Shown: positions 1 to 8,356 of the stretch, piece by piece
Layout: every line of letters begins with the position of its first letter
How positions within the stretch are numbered: the stretch's first letter is position 1
Source: Bordetella petrii
Lineage (GTDB): Bacteria; Pseudomonadota; Gammaproteobacteria; Burkholderiales; Burkholderiaceae_B
NCBI RefSeq assembly: GCF_000067205.1
Contig: NC_010170.1
Span: 5,022,001-5,086,000 of the forward strand
Direction of reading: 5' to 3'
DNA length: 64,000 bases
The notes under the pieces: model-generated
Told to the model about the DNA's origin: nothing
Seen by the model: only the letters and a program-made list of their open reading frames with translations
Databases searched by the model: none
Position numbers and translations under genes: made by a program

Positions 1-1136
1 ATGCGCTCGATGGCGGCGATGACCCAGCGCCAGTCGATCTTGGGCCGACGCAGGGCGGAACGCACGCGCCAGGCCCCGTTGTAGTCGGTAAGCTCGATCA
101 GGCCGGCCTCGCGGTACCAGTCGTCGGCCCGGCTGTCGAGGTTCAGGGCGGCGATGAGCGCGTACTGGCTGCGCACCCAGGCCAGGTCCGACTTGGGCAG
201 GCTGTTGGCCCACTGGCGGCGCAGGTATGAATCGGCAACATCGAGATCTTCACGGGCCAGCCGGGCCAACGCCACGGTAGCCAGCTCTTTTTCGTTGCGG
301 CCCACCAGCTTGTGGTCGCGCCGCGTCAGCCACTTCATGGGGCTTTTCAGCAGAGCGTCGAAGGCTTTCTGGTCGCTCGGCTCGAAGATGTAACTGGCAA
401 ACTGGCGCGCGTCGCCCGTGCGGTTGGTTTCGATGGCGGCGCGCAGCTGCGGCTGGATGTCGTTCCAGCCCAGGACGCCGTCGGCCACCAGTTGGTCGTA
501 CAGATTCCAGCAATATTTACCGGGCGAAAAGACCTCCAGCGCCTGCCGGGCGGTGGCCCGCTGGCCGGTCATGTGGCGCGCTTCGAGCATGGCGCACTGG
601 ATTTGCGGGCTGGCGCCGGGCAGGTCGCCGAGTTCGCGCACGGTTTCGAAGTCGCCGCTGCGCGCGGCGGCGAGAATCCAGCTGCCACGCAGGCGTTCGG
701 CCAGATAGGTGCCGGCGTAATCTTGCAGAAAACGCGCCGCCTCGGCTTTGGGCAACACGTTGCCTGGCGGATTCGCCAACTGGTAGCGCAAGAGCCAATA
801 CTGCGGATAATTACCCAACAGGTCGCCGCGCGCCTGCGGCGCCAGCATGCCCAGCACCGACCACTGCTTGCGCTCATTGGCCTCGCGCGCCGCCACCACT
901 GCCTGCAAGGCGGGCGTCTGCGGCATGGGCGGCAAGCCGGCCAGCTTGACCGGCGGTACCGAAATCACGGGCCGCGCGTTTTCGGCCGGCGCCGCCAGCG
1001 CTACCTGCTGCGGCTGCTGGGCATCCACCGACGTGCAAGCCGCCGTAAACAACGCCAGCATGGGCAGCCAGCGGCGCCTGCGTGGCTCGGCCTGCGCCGA
1101 TTTCTGATAACGTCCCGATTCAAGCCACTGACGCAT
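1..1136 (-). CDS. slt: Soluble lytic murein transglycosylase, N-terminal part (cut by window edge)
   Basis: Periplasmic enzyme family that cleaves the MurNAc-GlcNAc bond of peptidoglycan to give 1,6-anhydro ends. About 378 residues are visible. They begin with a basic n-region and a short hydrophobic stretch (LPMLALFTAAC, near residues 24-34) with a likely cut after VDA (residue 39), then an alpha-helical, Ala/Arg/Leu-rich superhelix typical of the Slt70 U- and L-domains (for example PKSDLAWVRSQYALIAA). The catalytic SLT domain lies beyond the left edge. The start at 1136 is 11 bases from the divergent cyclo-ligase start; an internal Met (RRRRWLPM) is an alternative. The family is clear from overall character, but the catalytic residues cannot be checked here. 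Confidence 0.8.
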   Translation of the reverse strand, partial: MRQWLESGRYQKSAQAEPRRRRWLPMLALFTAACTSVDAQQPQQVALAAPAENARPVISVPPVKLAGLPPMPQTPALQAVVAAREANERKQWSVLGMLAPQARGDLLGNYPQYWLLRYQLANPPGNVLPKAEAARFLQDYAGTYLAERLRGSWILAAARSGDFETVRELGDLPGASPQIQCAMLEARHMTGQRATARQALEVFSPGKYCWNLYDQLVADGVLGWNDIQPQLRAAIETNRTGDARQFASYIFEPSDQKAFDALLKSPMKWLTRRDHKLVGRNEKELATVALARLAREDLDVADSYLRRQWANSLPKSDLAWVRSQYALIAALNLDSRADDWYREAGLIELTDYNGAWRVRSALRRPKIDWRWVIAAIER

Positions 1137-1147
1137 TGCCGACCCGC

Positions 1148-1828
1148 ATGAACATTCCAAATTCCGCACAGAATAACGCAGTCGCGCTACGCGCGCGATT
1201 GCGACAAGCCCGCGCTGCACTGCCCGAGGCGCAGCGCAGCCGTGGCGGCCTGCTTATGCGCGGCCGCTTGTACACTTGGCTGAACGCCGCGCGCGAGCAG
1301 GCCGCCAAGCGCGGCCACCGCGCCCCGGCCTCGGTGGCGGCCTTCTGGCCGCTGGAGCACGAGCCCGATTTGCGCCCCCTGCTCGAACAATGGGCGCAGG
1401 CCGGCATTGCCGTGGCCCTGCCCGCCATCCGCGAAGCCGCCGCGCCGCTCGAATTCCGCGCCTGGGCGCCCGGCGATGCGCTGAGTCCCGGCCCTTATAA
1501 CGTGCAGGAGCCCATGGCTGACCGCCCCGCGCTGCGCCCCGACGTCATCCTGGTGCCCACGCTGGGCTATACCCTGCAGGCGGACCGCCTGGGCTATGGC
1601 GGCGGCTATTACGACCGCACGCTGGCCGCCCTGCGCCAGTCGGGCCACGATTTCACCGCCATCGGCATCTCCTGGAACGAAGGCCTGATCGACACCGAGT
1701 ACCAGCCGGCCGAGCATGACGTGCAGCTCGACGCGGTGCTCACGCCCGACGGCTGGGTGCCCCAGCCGCCCCTGCTCGGACCCGGCGCGCCATCGGGCAG
1801 CACGATCGGATCGTACATATTGCGCTGA
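1148..1828 (+). CDS. 5-formyltetrahydrofolate cyclo-ligase
   Basis: ATP-dependent conversion of 5-formyl-THF to 5,10-methenyl-THF, recycling a dead-end folate in the cytoplasm. The 226-residue protein has the family signature RLGYGGGYYDR at residues 147-157 and the basic N-terminal helix (LRARLRQARAAL) that opens the fold. ATG 1148 is preferred over an upstream GTG at 1082, which would run through the divergent slt start. The last codons and stop lie inside a 67-bp sequence that is repeated at 2704-2770, on the far side of a repeat array, so the 3' end of this gene has been duplicated. It fits with the other one-carbon genes here (metF, ahcY, metK), although it is not in an operon with them. 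Confidence 0.93.
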   Translation: MNIPNSAQNNAVALRARLRQARAALPEAQRSRGGLLMRGRLYTWLNAAREQAAKRGHRAPASVAAFWPLEHEPDLRPLLEQWAQAGIAVALPAIREAAAPLEFRAWAPGDALSPGPYNVQEPMADRPALRPDVILVPTLGYTLQADRLGYGGGYYDRTLAALRQSGHDFTAIGISWNEGLIDTEYQPAEHDVQLDAVLTPDGWVPQPPLLGPGAPSGSTIGSYILR

Positions 1829-1887
1829 AGCGCGCCTTGGGCGGTGCCGCCTAGAGGCATCCCTACTACCTGCTTCGCAGCCCTTCT
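1821..1887. repeat. 67-bp direct repeat, left copy, flanking the tandem array
   Basis: This 67-bp stretch starts in the last codons of the cyclo-ligase gene (TTGCGCTGA) and recurs at 2704-2770 with two mismatches. The two copies bracket the palindrome-rich array. This suggests that the 3' end of the gene was duplicated when the array arose or inserted. Confidence 0.9.
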
Positions 1888-1888
1888 C

Positions 1889-1948
1889 GTCAGGTGTCTG
1901 GTCAGGTGTCTGGCCAGGTGTCTCGTCAGGAGTCAGGCCAGGTGTCTG
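1889..1948. repeat. Five 12-bp tandem repeats
   Basis: Five contiguous 12-bp units begin at 1889, 1901, 1913, 1925 and 1937. The consensus is GTCAGGTGTCTG; units 1 and 2 are identical, unit 3 differs at two positions and unit 4 is the most diverged. They are built from the same GGTGTC core as the larger repeats and sit at the left edge of the 158-bp array. Confidence 0.85.
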
Positions 1949-2690
1949 GCTCCGCAGGTGCCTGACACCGCACCATAGCGGCAGCCGTGGCACCCCACGG
2001 TGTCTGACACCTTCGGAGTCAGACACCTGTTCTGAGGCAGCCAGGCTCATCCCTCGAGTATCAGGCATCTGAATGCCTGACCGGCACGGGTCTGGCCAGG
2101 TGTCTGACTCCGCAGGTGCCTGACACCGCACTATAGCGGCAGCCGTGGCACCCCACGGTGTCTGACACCTTCGGAGTCAGACACCTGTTCTGAGGCAGCC
2201 AGGCTCATCCCTCGAGTATCAGGCATCTGAATGCCTGACCGGCACGGGTCTCGCCAGGTGTCTGACTCCGCAGGTGCCTGACACCGCACTATAGCGACAG
2301 CCGTGGCACCCCACGGTGTCTGACACCTTCGGAGTCAGACACCTGTTCTGAGGCAGCCAGGCTCATCCCTCGAGTATCAGGCATCTGAATGCCTGGCCAA
2401 CACGGGTCTCGCCAGGTGTCTGGCTCCGCAGGTGCCTGACACCGCACTATAGCGGCAGCCGGGGCACCCCACGGTGTCTGACACCTTCGGAGTCAGACAC
2501 CTGTTCTGAGGCAGCCAGGCTCATCCCTCGAGTATCAGGCATCTGAATGCCTGGCCAGCACGGGTCTGGCCAGGTGTCTGGCTCCGCAGGTGTCTGGCTC
2601 CGCAGGTGCCTGACACCGCACCATAGCGGCAGCCGTGGCACCCCACGGTGTCTGACACCTTCGGAGTCAGACACCTGGGACGGCCTGGGA
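1949..2690. repeat. Tandem array of about five 158-bp palindrome-containing units
   Basis: The anchor TGTCTGACAC begins at 2001, 2159, 2317, 2475 and 2649. The period is 158 bp three times and then 174 bp; the last step carries a 16-bp internal duplication (GGTGTCTGGCTCCGCA). Each unit holds the inverted repeat GGTGTCTGAC / GTCAGACACC around a 9-nt centre and a GGTGCCTGACACC half. The copies are nearly identical. No convincing gene is seen from 1829 to 2931; open frames here follow the repeat phase only. Confidence 0.92.
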
Positions 2691-2703
2691 TGGGCCGACA
2701 CAC

Positions 2704-2770
2704 TGCGCTGAAGCGCGCCTTGGGCGGTGCCGCCTAGGGGCATCCCTGCTACCTGCTTCGCAGCCCTTCT
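2704..2770. repeat. 67-bp direct repeat, right copy
   Basis: Second copy of the sequence at 1821-1887, differing at two positions. It contains the cyclo-ligase tail codons and stop, here detached from any gene. Confidence 0.9.
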
Positions 2771-2786
2771 GCTACAACGGTTTCAG

Positions 2787-2819
2787 GCCCGGGCGGGCAA
2801 TGTTTGCGCCCGCCCGGGC
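2787..2819. terminator. Strong 12-bp hairpin before the ATP-grasp operon
   Basis: GCCCGGGCGGGC at 2787-2798 pairs perfectly with GCCCGCCCGGGC at 2808-2819 across a 9-nt loop. There is no T-run on either side, so it could be a Rho-assisted terminator for the upstream region or a leader structure of the downstream operon. The function is inferred. Confidence 0.45.
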
Positions 2820-2931
2820 TGGCACAGGGGCTGCCTGAAGACTGTACGGCGCATGCAGCCCGCGCCCCCGCTTCGGGCCGCAGGCTCCATCCGGATCACG
2901 CGGCAGGCCCGGATCGTACACAGGAGGAGCC

Positions 2932-4365
2932 ATGCAGCATCCCCAGCCTGCGCCCACCGCGGCGTATGACGAAATGCTTGACGCCCATGGCGAGGTGCGG
3001 CCGCATTACCAGGCGTTCTCGCAATGGCTGTCGCAGCAATCCGCCGACGCGATGGCGGCGCGGCAAATTGAGGCCGACCTGAGCTTCCGGCGTGTCGGCA
3101 TCACCTTCTCGGTGGCTGGCGACGAGGCCGGCACCGAACGACTGATTCCCTTCGACCTCATCCCGCGCATCATTCCCGCCGACGAATGGCAGCGCCTGGA
3201 CGCTGGCTTGAAGCAGCGCGTGCGCGCGCTGAACCTGTTCATCCACGACATCTACCATGGCCATGACATCGTGCGGGCCGGCGTGGTGCCGGCCGAACAG
3301 GTTTTCCTGAATGCGCAATACCGTCCCGAGATGCAGGATGTAGACGTGGCCGAAGACATCTACTGCCACATCGCCGGGGTGGACATCGTACGGGCGGGCG
3401 CCGGTGAGTTCTACGTGCTGGAAGACAACCTGCGCGTGCCTTCGGGCGTGTCGTACATGCTGGAAAACCGCAAGATGTCGATGCGGCTGATGTCCGAGGC
3501 GTTCGGCCGCGTCAACGTCAGGCCGGTGGCGCACTATCCCGACCTGCTGCTGGATAATCTGCGCGAAGTGGCGCCGCGCAGCACCGACGACCCCACCGTG
3601 GTGGTGCTGACGCCGGGCATGTACAACTCGGCATATTTCGAACACGCCTTCCTGGCCCAGCAGATGGGCGTGGAGCTGGTCGAGGGCCAGGATTTGTTCG
3701 TCGAGCAGAACAACGTATACATGCGCACCACCCGGGGCCCGCGCCGGGTCGACGTGATCTACCGCCGCGTCGACGACGACTTCCTGGACCCGCTCAGCTT
3801 TCGCGCCGATTCTGCCCTGGGCGTGCCCGGACTGCTGTCGGTGTACCGGGCCGGGCGCGTCACCCTGGCCAATGCCATCGGCACCGGCATCGCCGACGAC
3901 AAATCCACGTACCAGTACGTGCCCGACATGATCCGCTTCTACCTGCAGGAAGAGCCCATTCTGGCCAATGTGCCCACGTGGCGCTGCTCGCGGCCCGACG
4001 AGCTGTCGCACGTGCTGGCCCACATGCACGAGCTGGTGGTGAAGGAAGTGCACGGCGCGGGCGGCTACGGCATGCTGGTGGGGCCGTCGTCGACGCGCGC
4101 GCAGATCGAGGCCTTCAAAGAGCGCGTGCGCAGCCGGCCGGCCAACTACATCGCCCAGCCCACGCTGGCGCTGTCGACCGTGCCGACCTATGTCGAGTCG
4201 GGCGTGGCGCCGCGCCACGTCGACCTGCGGCCCTATGTGCTGTGCGGCAAGGAAATCCGCACCGTGCCGGGAGGCCTGTGCCGGGTGGCGCTGATCGAAG
4301 GCTCGCTGGTGGTCAACAGCAGCCAGGGCGGCGGCACCAAAGACACCTGGGTACTGGGAGACTGA
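2932..4365 (+). CDS. Circularly permuted ATP-grasp protein (COG2308 family)
   Basis: A 477-residue predicted amide-bond-forming (amidoligase-like) ATP-grasp enzyme, probably cytoplasmic. Recognisable blocks are RLIPFDLIPRII (70-81), the conserved EDNLRVPSG (164-172) followed by YMLENR, VYMRTTRGPRRVDVIYRRVDDD in the middle, and a glycine-rich EVHGAGGYGMLVGPSS segment that probably contacts nucleotide. A strong ribosome site (GGAGGA) lies just before ATG 2932. It is first in an operon with an alpha-E protein, a transglutaminase-like protein and Anbu. Known: comparative genomics links these families and predicts peptide ligation coupled to cleavage. Not known: the substrate. Confidence 0.92.
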   Translation: MQHPQPAPTAAYDEMLDAHGEVRPHYQAFSQWLSQQSADAMAARQIEADLSFRRVGITFSVAGDEAGTERLIPFDLIPRIIPADEWQRLDAGLKQRVRALNLFIHDIYHGHDIVRAGVVPAEQVFLNAQYRPEMQDVDVAEDIYCHIAGVDIVRAGAGEFYVLEDNLRVPSGVSYMLENRKMSMRLMSEAFGRVNVRPVAHYPDLLLDNLREVAPRSTDDPTVVVLTPGMYNSAYFEHAFLAQQMGVELVEGQDLFVEQNNVYMRTTRGPRRVDVIYRRVDDDFLDPLSFRADSALGVPGLLSVYRAGRVTLANAIGTGIADDKSTYQYVPDMIRFYLQEEPILANVPTWRCSRPDELSHVLAHMHELVVKEVHGAGGYGMLVGPSSTRAQIEAFKERVRSRPANYIAQPTLALSTVPTYVESGVAPRHVDLRPYVLCGKEIRTVPGGLCRVALIEGSLVVNSSQGGGTKDTWVLGD

Positions 4366-4367
4366 TC

Positions 4368-5309
4368 ATGCTGAGCCGTACCGCCGACAACCTGTTCTGG
4401 ATGTGCCGCTACATCGAGCGGGCCGAAAACACCGCGCGCATGCTGGACGTGAACCTGCAGATGTCGCTGATGCCCCAGGACGCCGCCACGCGCGATGGCC
4501 TGTGGCGCGCCGTGCTGCACATATCCGAACTGCAGCATGGCTACGACGCGCGCTACCCCGCCGTTACGCCGCTCGACGTGCTGCACTACATGGTGCGCGA
4601 GCCCGCCAACCCGTCGTCCATCTACGCCTGCCTGCGTGCTGCCCGCGAAAACGCCCGCGCCGTGCGCGGCAGCCTGACCACCGAAGTCTGGGAAACCTAC
4701 AACGCCACCTGGCTGGAGCTGCAACGGCACTTGCAAGACCAACTGCCCGAACGCAGTCCCGGCAAGTTCTTCGAATGGGTGAAATTCCGCGCCCACCTGG
4801 CGCGCGGCGTCACCATCGGCACCATGCTCGAAGACGAGGCCCTGCACTTCCTGCGGTTGGGCATGCACCTGGAACGCGCCGACAACACGGCGCGCCTGCT
4901 CGACGTGAAGTTCCACGAAACCGATGTCGACACGGCGGCGCGCGCCAGCGAGTTCTACCGCTGGGCGGCGCTGCTGAGCTCGGTGTCGGGCCTGGAAATT
5001 TATCGCAAGGTGTACCGCGACGTGATCACGCCCGACCGCGTGGCCGAACTGTTGATCCTGCGGCCCGACATGCCGCGCTCGCTGCTGGCCTCCGTGCAGG
5101 CGCTGACAGGCGACCTGGAGCGCGTGTCGAACCAGCGCTCGGCCGAAACCGAAAGGCGCGCCGGGCTGTTGCACGCCGAACTGCGCTACGGCCGCGTCGA
5201 AGACATTCTGCGCGGCGGCCTGCACCGCTACCTGGAACGCTTCCTGGACCGCATCAACGACCTGGGCAACCGCATCAGCCAGGACTTCCTGGTGCCGCTG
5301 GCCGCTTGA
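4368..5309 (+). CDS. Alpha-E domain protein (DUF403 / COG2307)
   Basis: All-helical protein of 313 residues, always associated with COG2308 ATP-grasp genes; its biochemical role is unknown. Two related motifs suggest an internal duplication: YIERAENTARMLDV starting at residue 15 and HLERADNTARLLDVKF near residues 166-181. No signal peptide or membrane segment is visible. ATG 4368 lies 2 bases after the ATP-grasp stop, so the two are translationally coupled. It may be a partner or adaptor of the ATP-grasp enzyme; that is inference. Confidence 0.9.
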   Translation: MLSRTADNLFWMCRYIERAENTARMLDVNLQMSLMPQDAATRDGLWRAVLHISELQHGYDARYPAVTPLDVLHYMVREPANPSSIYACLRAARENARAVRGSLTTEVWETYNATWLELQRHLQDQLPERSPGKFFEWVKFRAHLARGVTIGTMLEDEALHFLRLGMHLERADNTARLLDVKFHETDVDTAARASEFYRWAALLSSVSGLEIYRKVYRDVITPDRVAELLILRPDMPRSLLASVQALTGDLERVSNQRSAETERRAGLLHAELRYGRVEDILRGGLHRYLERFLDRINDLGNRISQDFLVPLAA

Positions 5310-5326
5310 AGTCCCCGGAGACCCGC

Positions 5327-6127
5327 ATGAAGCATCTCATCAGGCACGTCACGCAATACCGCTATACGACGCCGGTTGGCTACAGTATCCAGACCCTGCG
5401 CCTGACCCCGCGCCAGGACGAGCACCAGCGCACGCTGCGCTGGCGCATCGACGCGCCCGGCCCGTTGGAACAGCAGGTGGACGCCTATGGCAACATCACG
5501 CACATGCTCACCCTGACGCGGCCGCACGACAGCATCGAGCTGTGCGTCACCGGCCAGGTCGACATCGCCCCTCTGCTCGACGGCCGGCTGCGCGCCGAAG
5601 ACAACCGCCTGCCGGTGCATGCCTATTGCGTGCAGACGCCGCTGACCCAGGCCGACGAGGTCATTCTCGATTTCGCCCGCGCCACCTTGCCCGACGGCCT
5701 GCGCACCCCGGCCGACGCGCTGGCGCTGGCTGGCGCCATCTGCGACCGCGTGGCCTACGAACCGGGCACCACTGACGTAACCACGGCCGCCAGCCAGGTG
5801 CTGGCCCTGGGCCATGGCGTGTGCCAGGACCACGCCCACCTGTTTCTGGCCTGCGTGCGCGGCCTGGGCGTGCCCGCCCGCTACGTCAGCGGCTACCTGT
5901 ACACTGAAGCCGAACACGCCGCCAGCCATGCCTGGGCCGACGTCTGGCTGCCCGACGGCTGGACCAGCATCGACATCACCAACCGCCAGTTCGCATCGGA
6001 CTGCCATTGCCGGCTGGCCGTGGCGCGCGACTACGATTCGGCCTCGCCAGTGCGCGGCGTGCGCCACGGAGGGGGCGAAGAGTCAATGACGGTATCAGTG
6101 CACGTGCAGGCCGCCGCTCAGCAATAA
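5327..6127 (+). CDS. Transglutaminase-like cysteine peptidase, bacterial N-terminal type
   Basis: The 266-residue protein has a beta-rich N-terminal domain (HVTQYRYTTPVGYSIQTLRLTPR) followed by a transglutaminase core. The catalytic triad is visible as Cys166 (GHGVCQDHAH), His201 (ASHAWADVW) and Asp216 (SIDITN). Members hydrolyse or form amide bonds. No signal peptide is seen, which fits a cytoplasmic role with the upstream ATP-grasp and alpha-E proteins. The gene starts 17 bases after the alpha-E stop. The likely task is to cut or transfer an isopeptide or peptide made by the ATP-grasp partner; the substrate is unknown. Confidence 0.93.
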   Translation: MKHLIRHVTQYRYTTPVGYSIQTLRLTPRQDEHQRTLRWRIDAPGPLEQQVDAYGNITHMLTLTRPHDSIELCVTGQVDIAPLLDGRLRAEDNRLPVHAYCVQTPLTQADEVILDFARATLPDGLRTPADALALAGAICDRVAYEPGTTDVTTAASQVLALGHGVCQDHAHLFLACVRGLGVPARYVSGYLYTEAEHAASHAWADVWLPDGWTSIDITNRQFASDCHCRLAVARDYDSASPVRGVRHGGGEESMTVSVHVQAAAQQ

Positions 6128-6209
6128 ATAGGGCCAGGTCAGGCCGCGCACGCCGGCAAACCGGGCCGACTACCCCTACAATACGCCAGCCGTTTTTCAC
6201 CCTACGACC

Positions 6210-7070
6210 ATGACTTACTGTGTTGCCGCCTGCCTGGACGCGGGCCTGGTTTTCCTGTCCGACTCGCGCACCAACGCGGGCGTCGACCAGGTCAGCGTTG
6301 CCCGCAAGCTCAATGTGTTCGAACAGCCTGGCGACCGCGTCATGGTGCTGCTCACCTCGGGCAACCTGGCCATCAGCCAGGCCGTGGTGAACCTGCTGGC
6401 CCAGCTCGACAGCGACAGCCCCGATTCGCTGTGGTCCGCGCCCGACATGTACGAGGCCGCGCGCCGCGTCGGCGAGGCCGTGCGCCGCGTGCACGACCGC
6501 GACGCCGAGGCCCTGAGCGAGCATGGCGTCGACTTCAATATCAACCTGATTTTCGGCGGACAGATCGGCGCCGAGCGCGGCCGGCTGTTCCAGATTTATT
6601 CGGCCGGCAATTTCATCGAATCGAGTCCCGACGTGCCCTACGTGCAGATCGGCGAAGCCAAGTACGGCAAACCCATCCTCGACCGCGTCCTGCGCCCCGA
6701 TACCTCGCTGGACGAAGCCGCGAAATGCGCGCTGATTTCCATGGATTCGACCCTGCGCTCGAATATTTCGGTGGGCCTGCCGCTGGACATGCTGGTGTAC
6801 GAGAGCGGCGCGCTGCGCGTGACGCACTTCGCCCACATCGACGAAGACAATGAGTACTTCCGCATGATCCGCAAGACCTGGGGCGAACGGCTGCGCCAGG
6901 TGTTCGGCGAAATTGCCGACCCCAGCTGGACACAAGCCCAGTCCACGGGCTCGCTGGCCGCCGCCGGCCGGCTGCACCAGCCGCATCGGCTGACGCCGGG
7001 CGGCGGCGCCGCCGACCCCGCGCCGCTGCAAGTGCTGGCGCAAGACCCGGGCGGCACGCAGGCCAGCTGA
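6210..7070 (+). CDS. Anbu: ancestral proteasome/HslV-like peptidase
   Basis: A 286-residue Ntn-hydrolase of the COG3484 proteasome-type family. After removal of Met the protein starts MTYCVAACL, giving the nucleophile Thr1, with Asp17 (FLSDSR) and Lys32 (VARKLNVF) in the standard catalytic positions. Conserved blocks include GDRVMVLLTSGNLA and FNINLIFGGQIG. The last 45 residues are Pro/Ala/Gly-rich and look disordered. The 82-base gap from the transglutaminase gene contains a possible -10 (TACAAT), so Anbu may also have its own promoter. Known: Anbu forms self-compartmentalised assemblies and co-occurs with these three partners. hslV is also present in this window (42863), so the two systems coexist. 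Confidence 0.93.
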   Translation: MTYCVAACLDAGLVFLSDSRTNAGVDQVSVARKLNVFEQPGDRVMVLLTSGNLAISQAVVNLLAQLDSDSPDSLWSAPDMYEAARRVGEAVRRVHDRDAEALSEHGVDFNINLIFGGQIGAERGRLFQIYSAGNFIESSPDVPYVQIGEAKYGKPILDRVLRPDTSLDEAAKCALISMDSTLRSNISVGLPLDMLVYESGALRVTHFAHIDEDNEYFRMIRKTWGERLRQVFGEIADPSWTQAQSTGSLAAAGRLHQPHRLTPGGGAADPAPLQVLAQDPGGTQAS

Positions 7071-7082
7071 ATGGTCAGCGCG

Positions 7083-7105
7083 CCTGACTCCCACAGGGTG
7101 TCAGG
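7083..7105. repeat. Single copy of the dispersed TGTCAGG palindrome
   Basis: CCTGAC and GTCAGG face each other across an 11-nt loop between the convergent anbu and metF genes. It belongs to the same sequence family as the large arrays. Its position between convergent genes suits a bidirectional terminator, but there is no T-run. Confidence 0.6.
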
Positions 7106-7126
7106 CATTGCCGCCCACGCGCCGGG

Positions 7127-7972
7127 CTAGCCCAGATCGAGCTCGCGCCAGATCGCCAGCGGCGCCTCGGCGTGATTCAGCGTATAGAAATGCAGCCCCG
7201 GCGCGCCATTGTCGAGCAGGGTCTGGCACAGCGCGCCCACCACGTCGACACCAAATGCGCGGATGGAAGCCTTGTCGTCGCCGAACTCGGCCAGCCGCAG
7301 CCGAATCCAGCGCGGGATCTCGGCGCCGCACATTTCCGAAAACCGCACCAATTGCGAATGGTTGGTAATGGGCATGATGCCCGGCACGATGGGGATGGAC
7401 ACCCCCTTTGCCTGGGCGCGGTCGACAAAATCGAAATAAGCGTCGGCGTTGAAGAAATACTGGGTGATAGCCGCGTCGGCGCCGGCGTTGACCTTGGCCA
7501 CGAAGTGGTTCAGGTCGGCCGCCGGGCTGGCGGCCTGCGGGTGCATTTCGGGGTAGGCCGCGACTTCGATGTGGAACGCGTCGCCCGTTTCGGCGCGGAT
7601 GAACGCCACCAGGTCGGCCGCGTAACGCAGTTCACCGGCATCGCCGCCCATGCCCGAAGGCAGGTCGCCGCGCAACGCCACCAGGCGCCGCACGCCCTGC
7701 TCGCGATAGGCCGACAGGATATCGCGCAGGTTTTCGCGCGTGGCGCCGATGCACGACAGGTGCGGGGCGGCATCGCAGCCCAGGTTCTGCAGCATGCGCA
7801 CTGTGTCGGCCGTACCGGCGCGGGTAGAACCGCCCGCGCCGAACGTGACGCTGACGTAGCGCGGCTGGATGGCCAGCATCTGCTTGGCCGCGCGCACCAG
7901 CCGTTCTTGGGCGGCGATGTCGCGCGGGGGAAAGAACTCCAGGCTCAGGGCGGGAGTGGAAGTTGCGGTCAT
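7127..7972 (-). CDS. metF: 5,10-methylenetetrahydrofolate reductase
   Basis: FAD enzyme reducing 5,10-methylene-THF to 5-methyl-THF for methionine synthesis. It has 281 residues, the usual length of bacterial MetF. The conserved N-terminal SLEFFPPRD carries the catalytic Glu12, followed by VSVTFGAGGSTR, the LVALRGDLPSG block with the flavin/folate Asp, and ITQYFFNADAYFDF. It is the last gene of the ahcY, holin-like, metF unit, 12 bases after the holin-like stop, and so is probably covered by the SAH riboswitch upstream of ahcY. Confidence 0.96.
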   Translation of the reverse strand: MTATSTPALSLEFFPPRDIAAQERLVRAAKQMLAIQPRYVSVTFGAGGSTRAGTADTVRMLQNLGCDAAPHLSCIGATRENLRDILSAYREQGVRRLVALRGDLPSGMGGDAGELRYAADLVAFIRAETGDAFHIEVAAYPEMHPQAASPAADLNHFVAKVNAGADAAITQYFFNADAYFDFVDRAQAKGVSIPIVPGIMPITNHSQLVRFSEMCGAEIPRWIRLRLAEFGDDKASIRAFGVDVVGALCQTLLDNGAPGLHFYTLNHAEAPLAIWRELDLG

Positions 7973-7984
7973 CGGTAGGAAGAA

Positions 7985-8320
7985 TCAGGGAATCAGGCGC
8001 GAAAGCAGGCCGGAAATAATGCTGTACAGAATGGCGCCCGCCACGGCCCACCAGAACCCGCCGACCTGGAAGCCGCGCAGGATCGAGCCGGCCAGCCAGA
8101 ACAACAGCGCATTGAGCACGATAAGGAAGAGCCCCAGCGTGACAATGGTGATGGGCAGCGTCAGCAGCACCAGCACCGGCTTGACCAGCATGTTCAGCAG
8201 GCCCAGCACCAACGCGGCGATCAGCGCCGAACCGAAACTGGCCACGGTGATACCGGGCAGCAGGTAGGCCACGGCCAGCAGGGCCACGGCATTCAAGATC
8301 CAGACGAGTATCAGGGTCAT
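7985..8320 (-). CDS. Phage holin family 4-like small membrane protein (PF04020)
   Basis: A 111-residue inner-membrane protein with about four hydrophobic segments (LILVWILNAVALLAVAYLLP; ALIAALVLGLLNMLV; LLTLPITIVTLGLFLIVLNALLFWLAG; FWWAVAGAILYSII). The name comes from sequence family; despite the word holin, chromosomal members are not known to lyse cells. ATG 8320 follows GGAGATCGCA, a good ribosome site. It lies between ahcY and metF, an arrangement conserved in Burkholderiales, which hints at a role in membrane transport or organisation linked to the methyl cycle. That link is inference. Confidence 0.85.
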   Translation of the reverse strand: MTLILVWILNAVALLAVAYLLPGITVASFGSALIAALVLGLLNMLVKPVLVLLTLPITIVTLGLFLIVLNALLFWLAGSILRGFQVGGFWWAVAGAILYSIISGLLSRLIP

Positions 8321-8356
8321 TGCGATCTCCGGTAAGGTGCCAGCGGGCTGGCGAGG

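Noticed and set aside
1889..2743. Open reading frames running through the 158-bp array on both strands
   Set aside because: They exist only because the repeat is free of stops in some frames; they have no family resemblance, no ribosome site and repeat the palindrome translation.
7985..8320. Prophage remnant because of the holin-like gene
   Set aside because: No other phage genes are nearby, and this small membrane family is commonly chromosomal and here part of the ahcY-metF unit.
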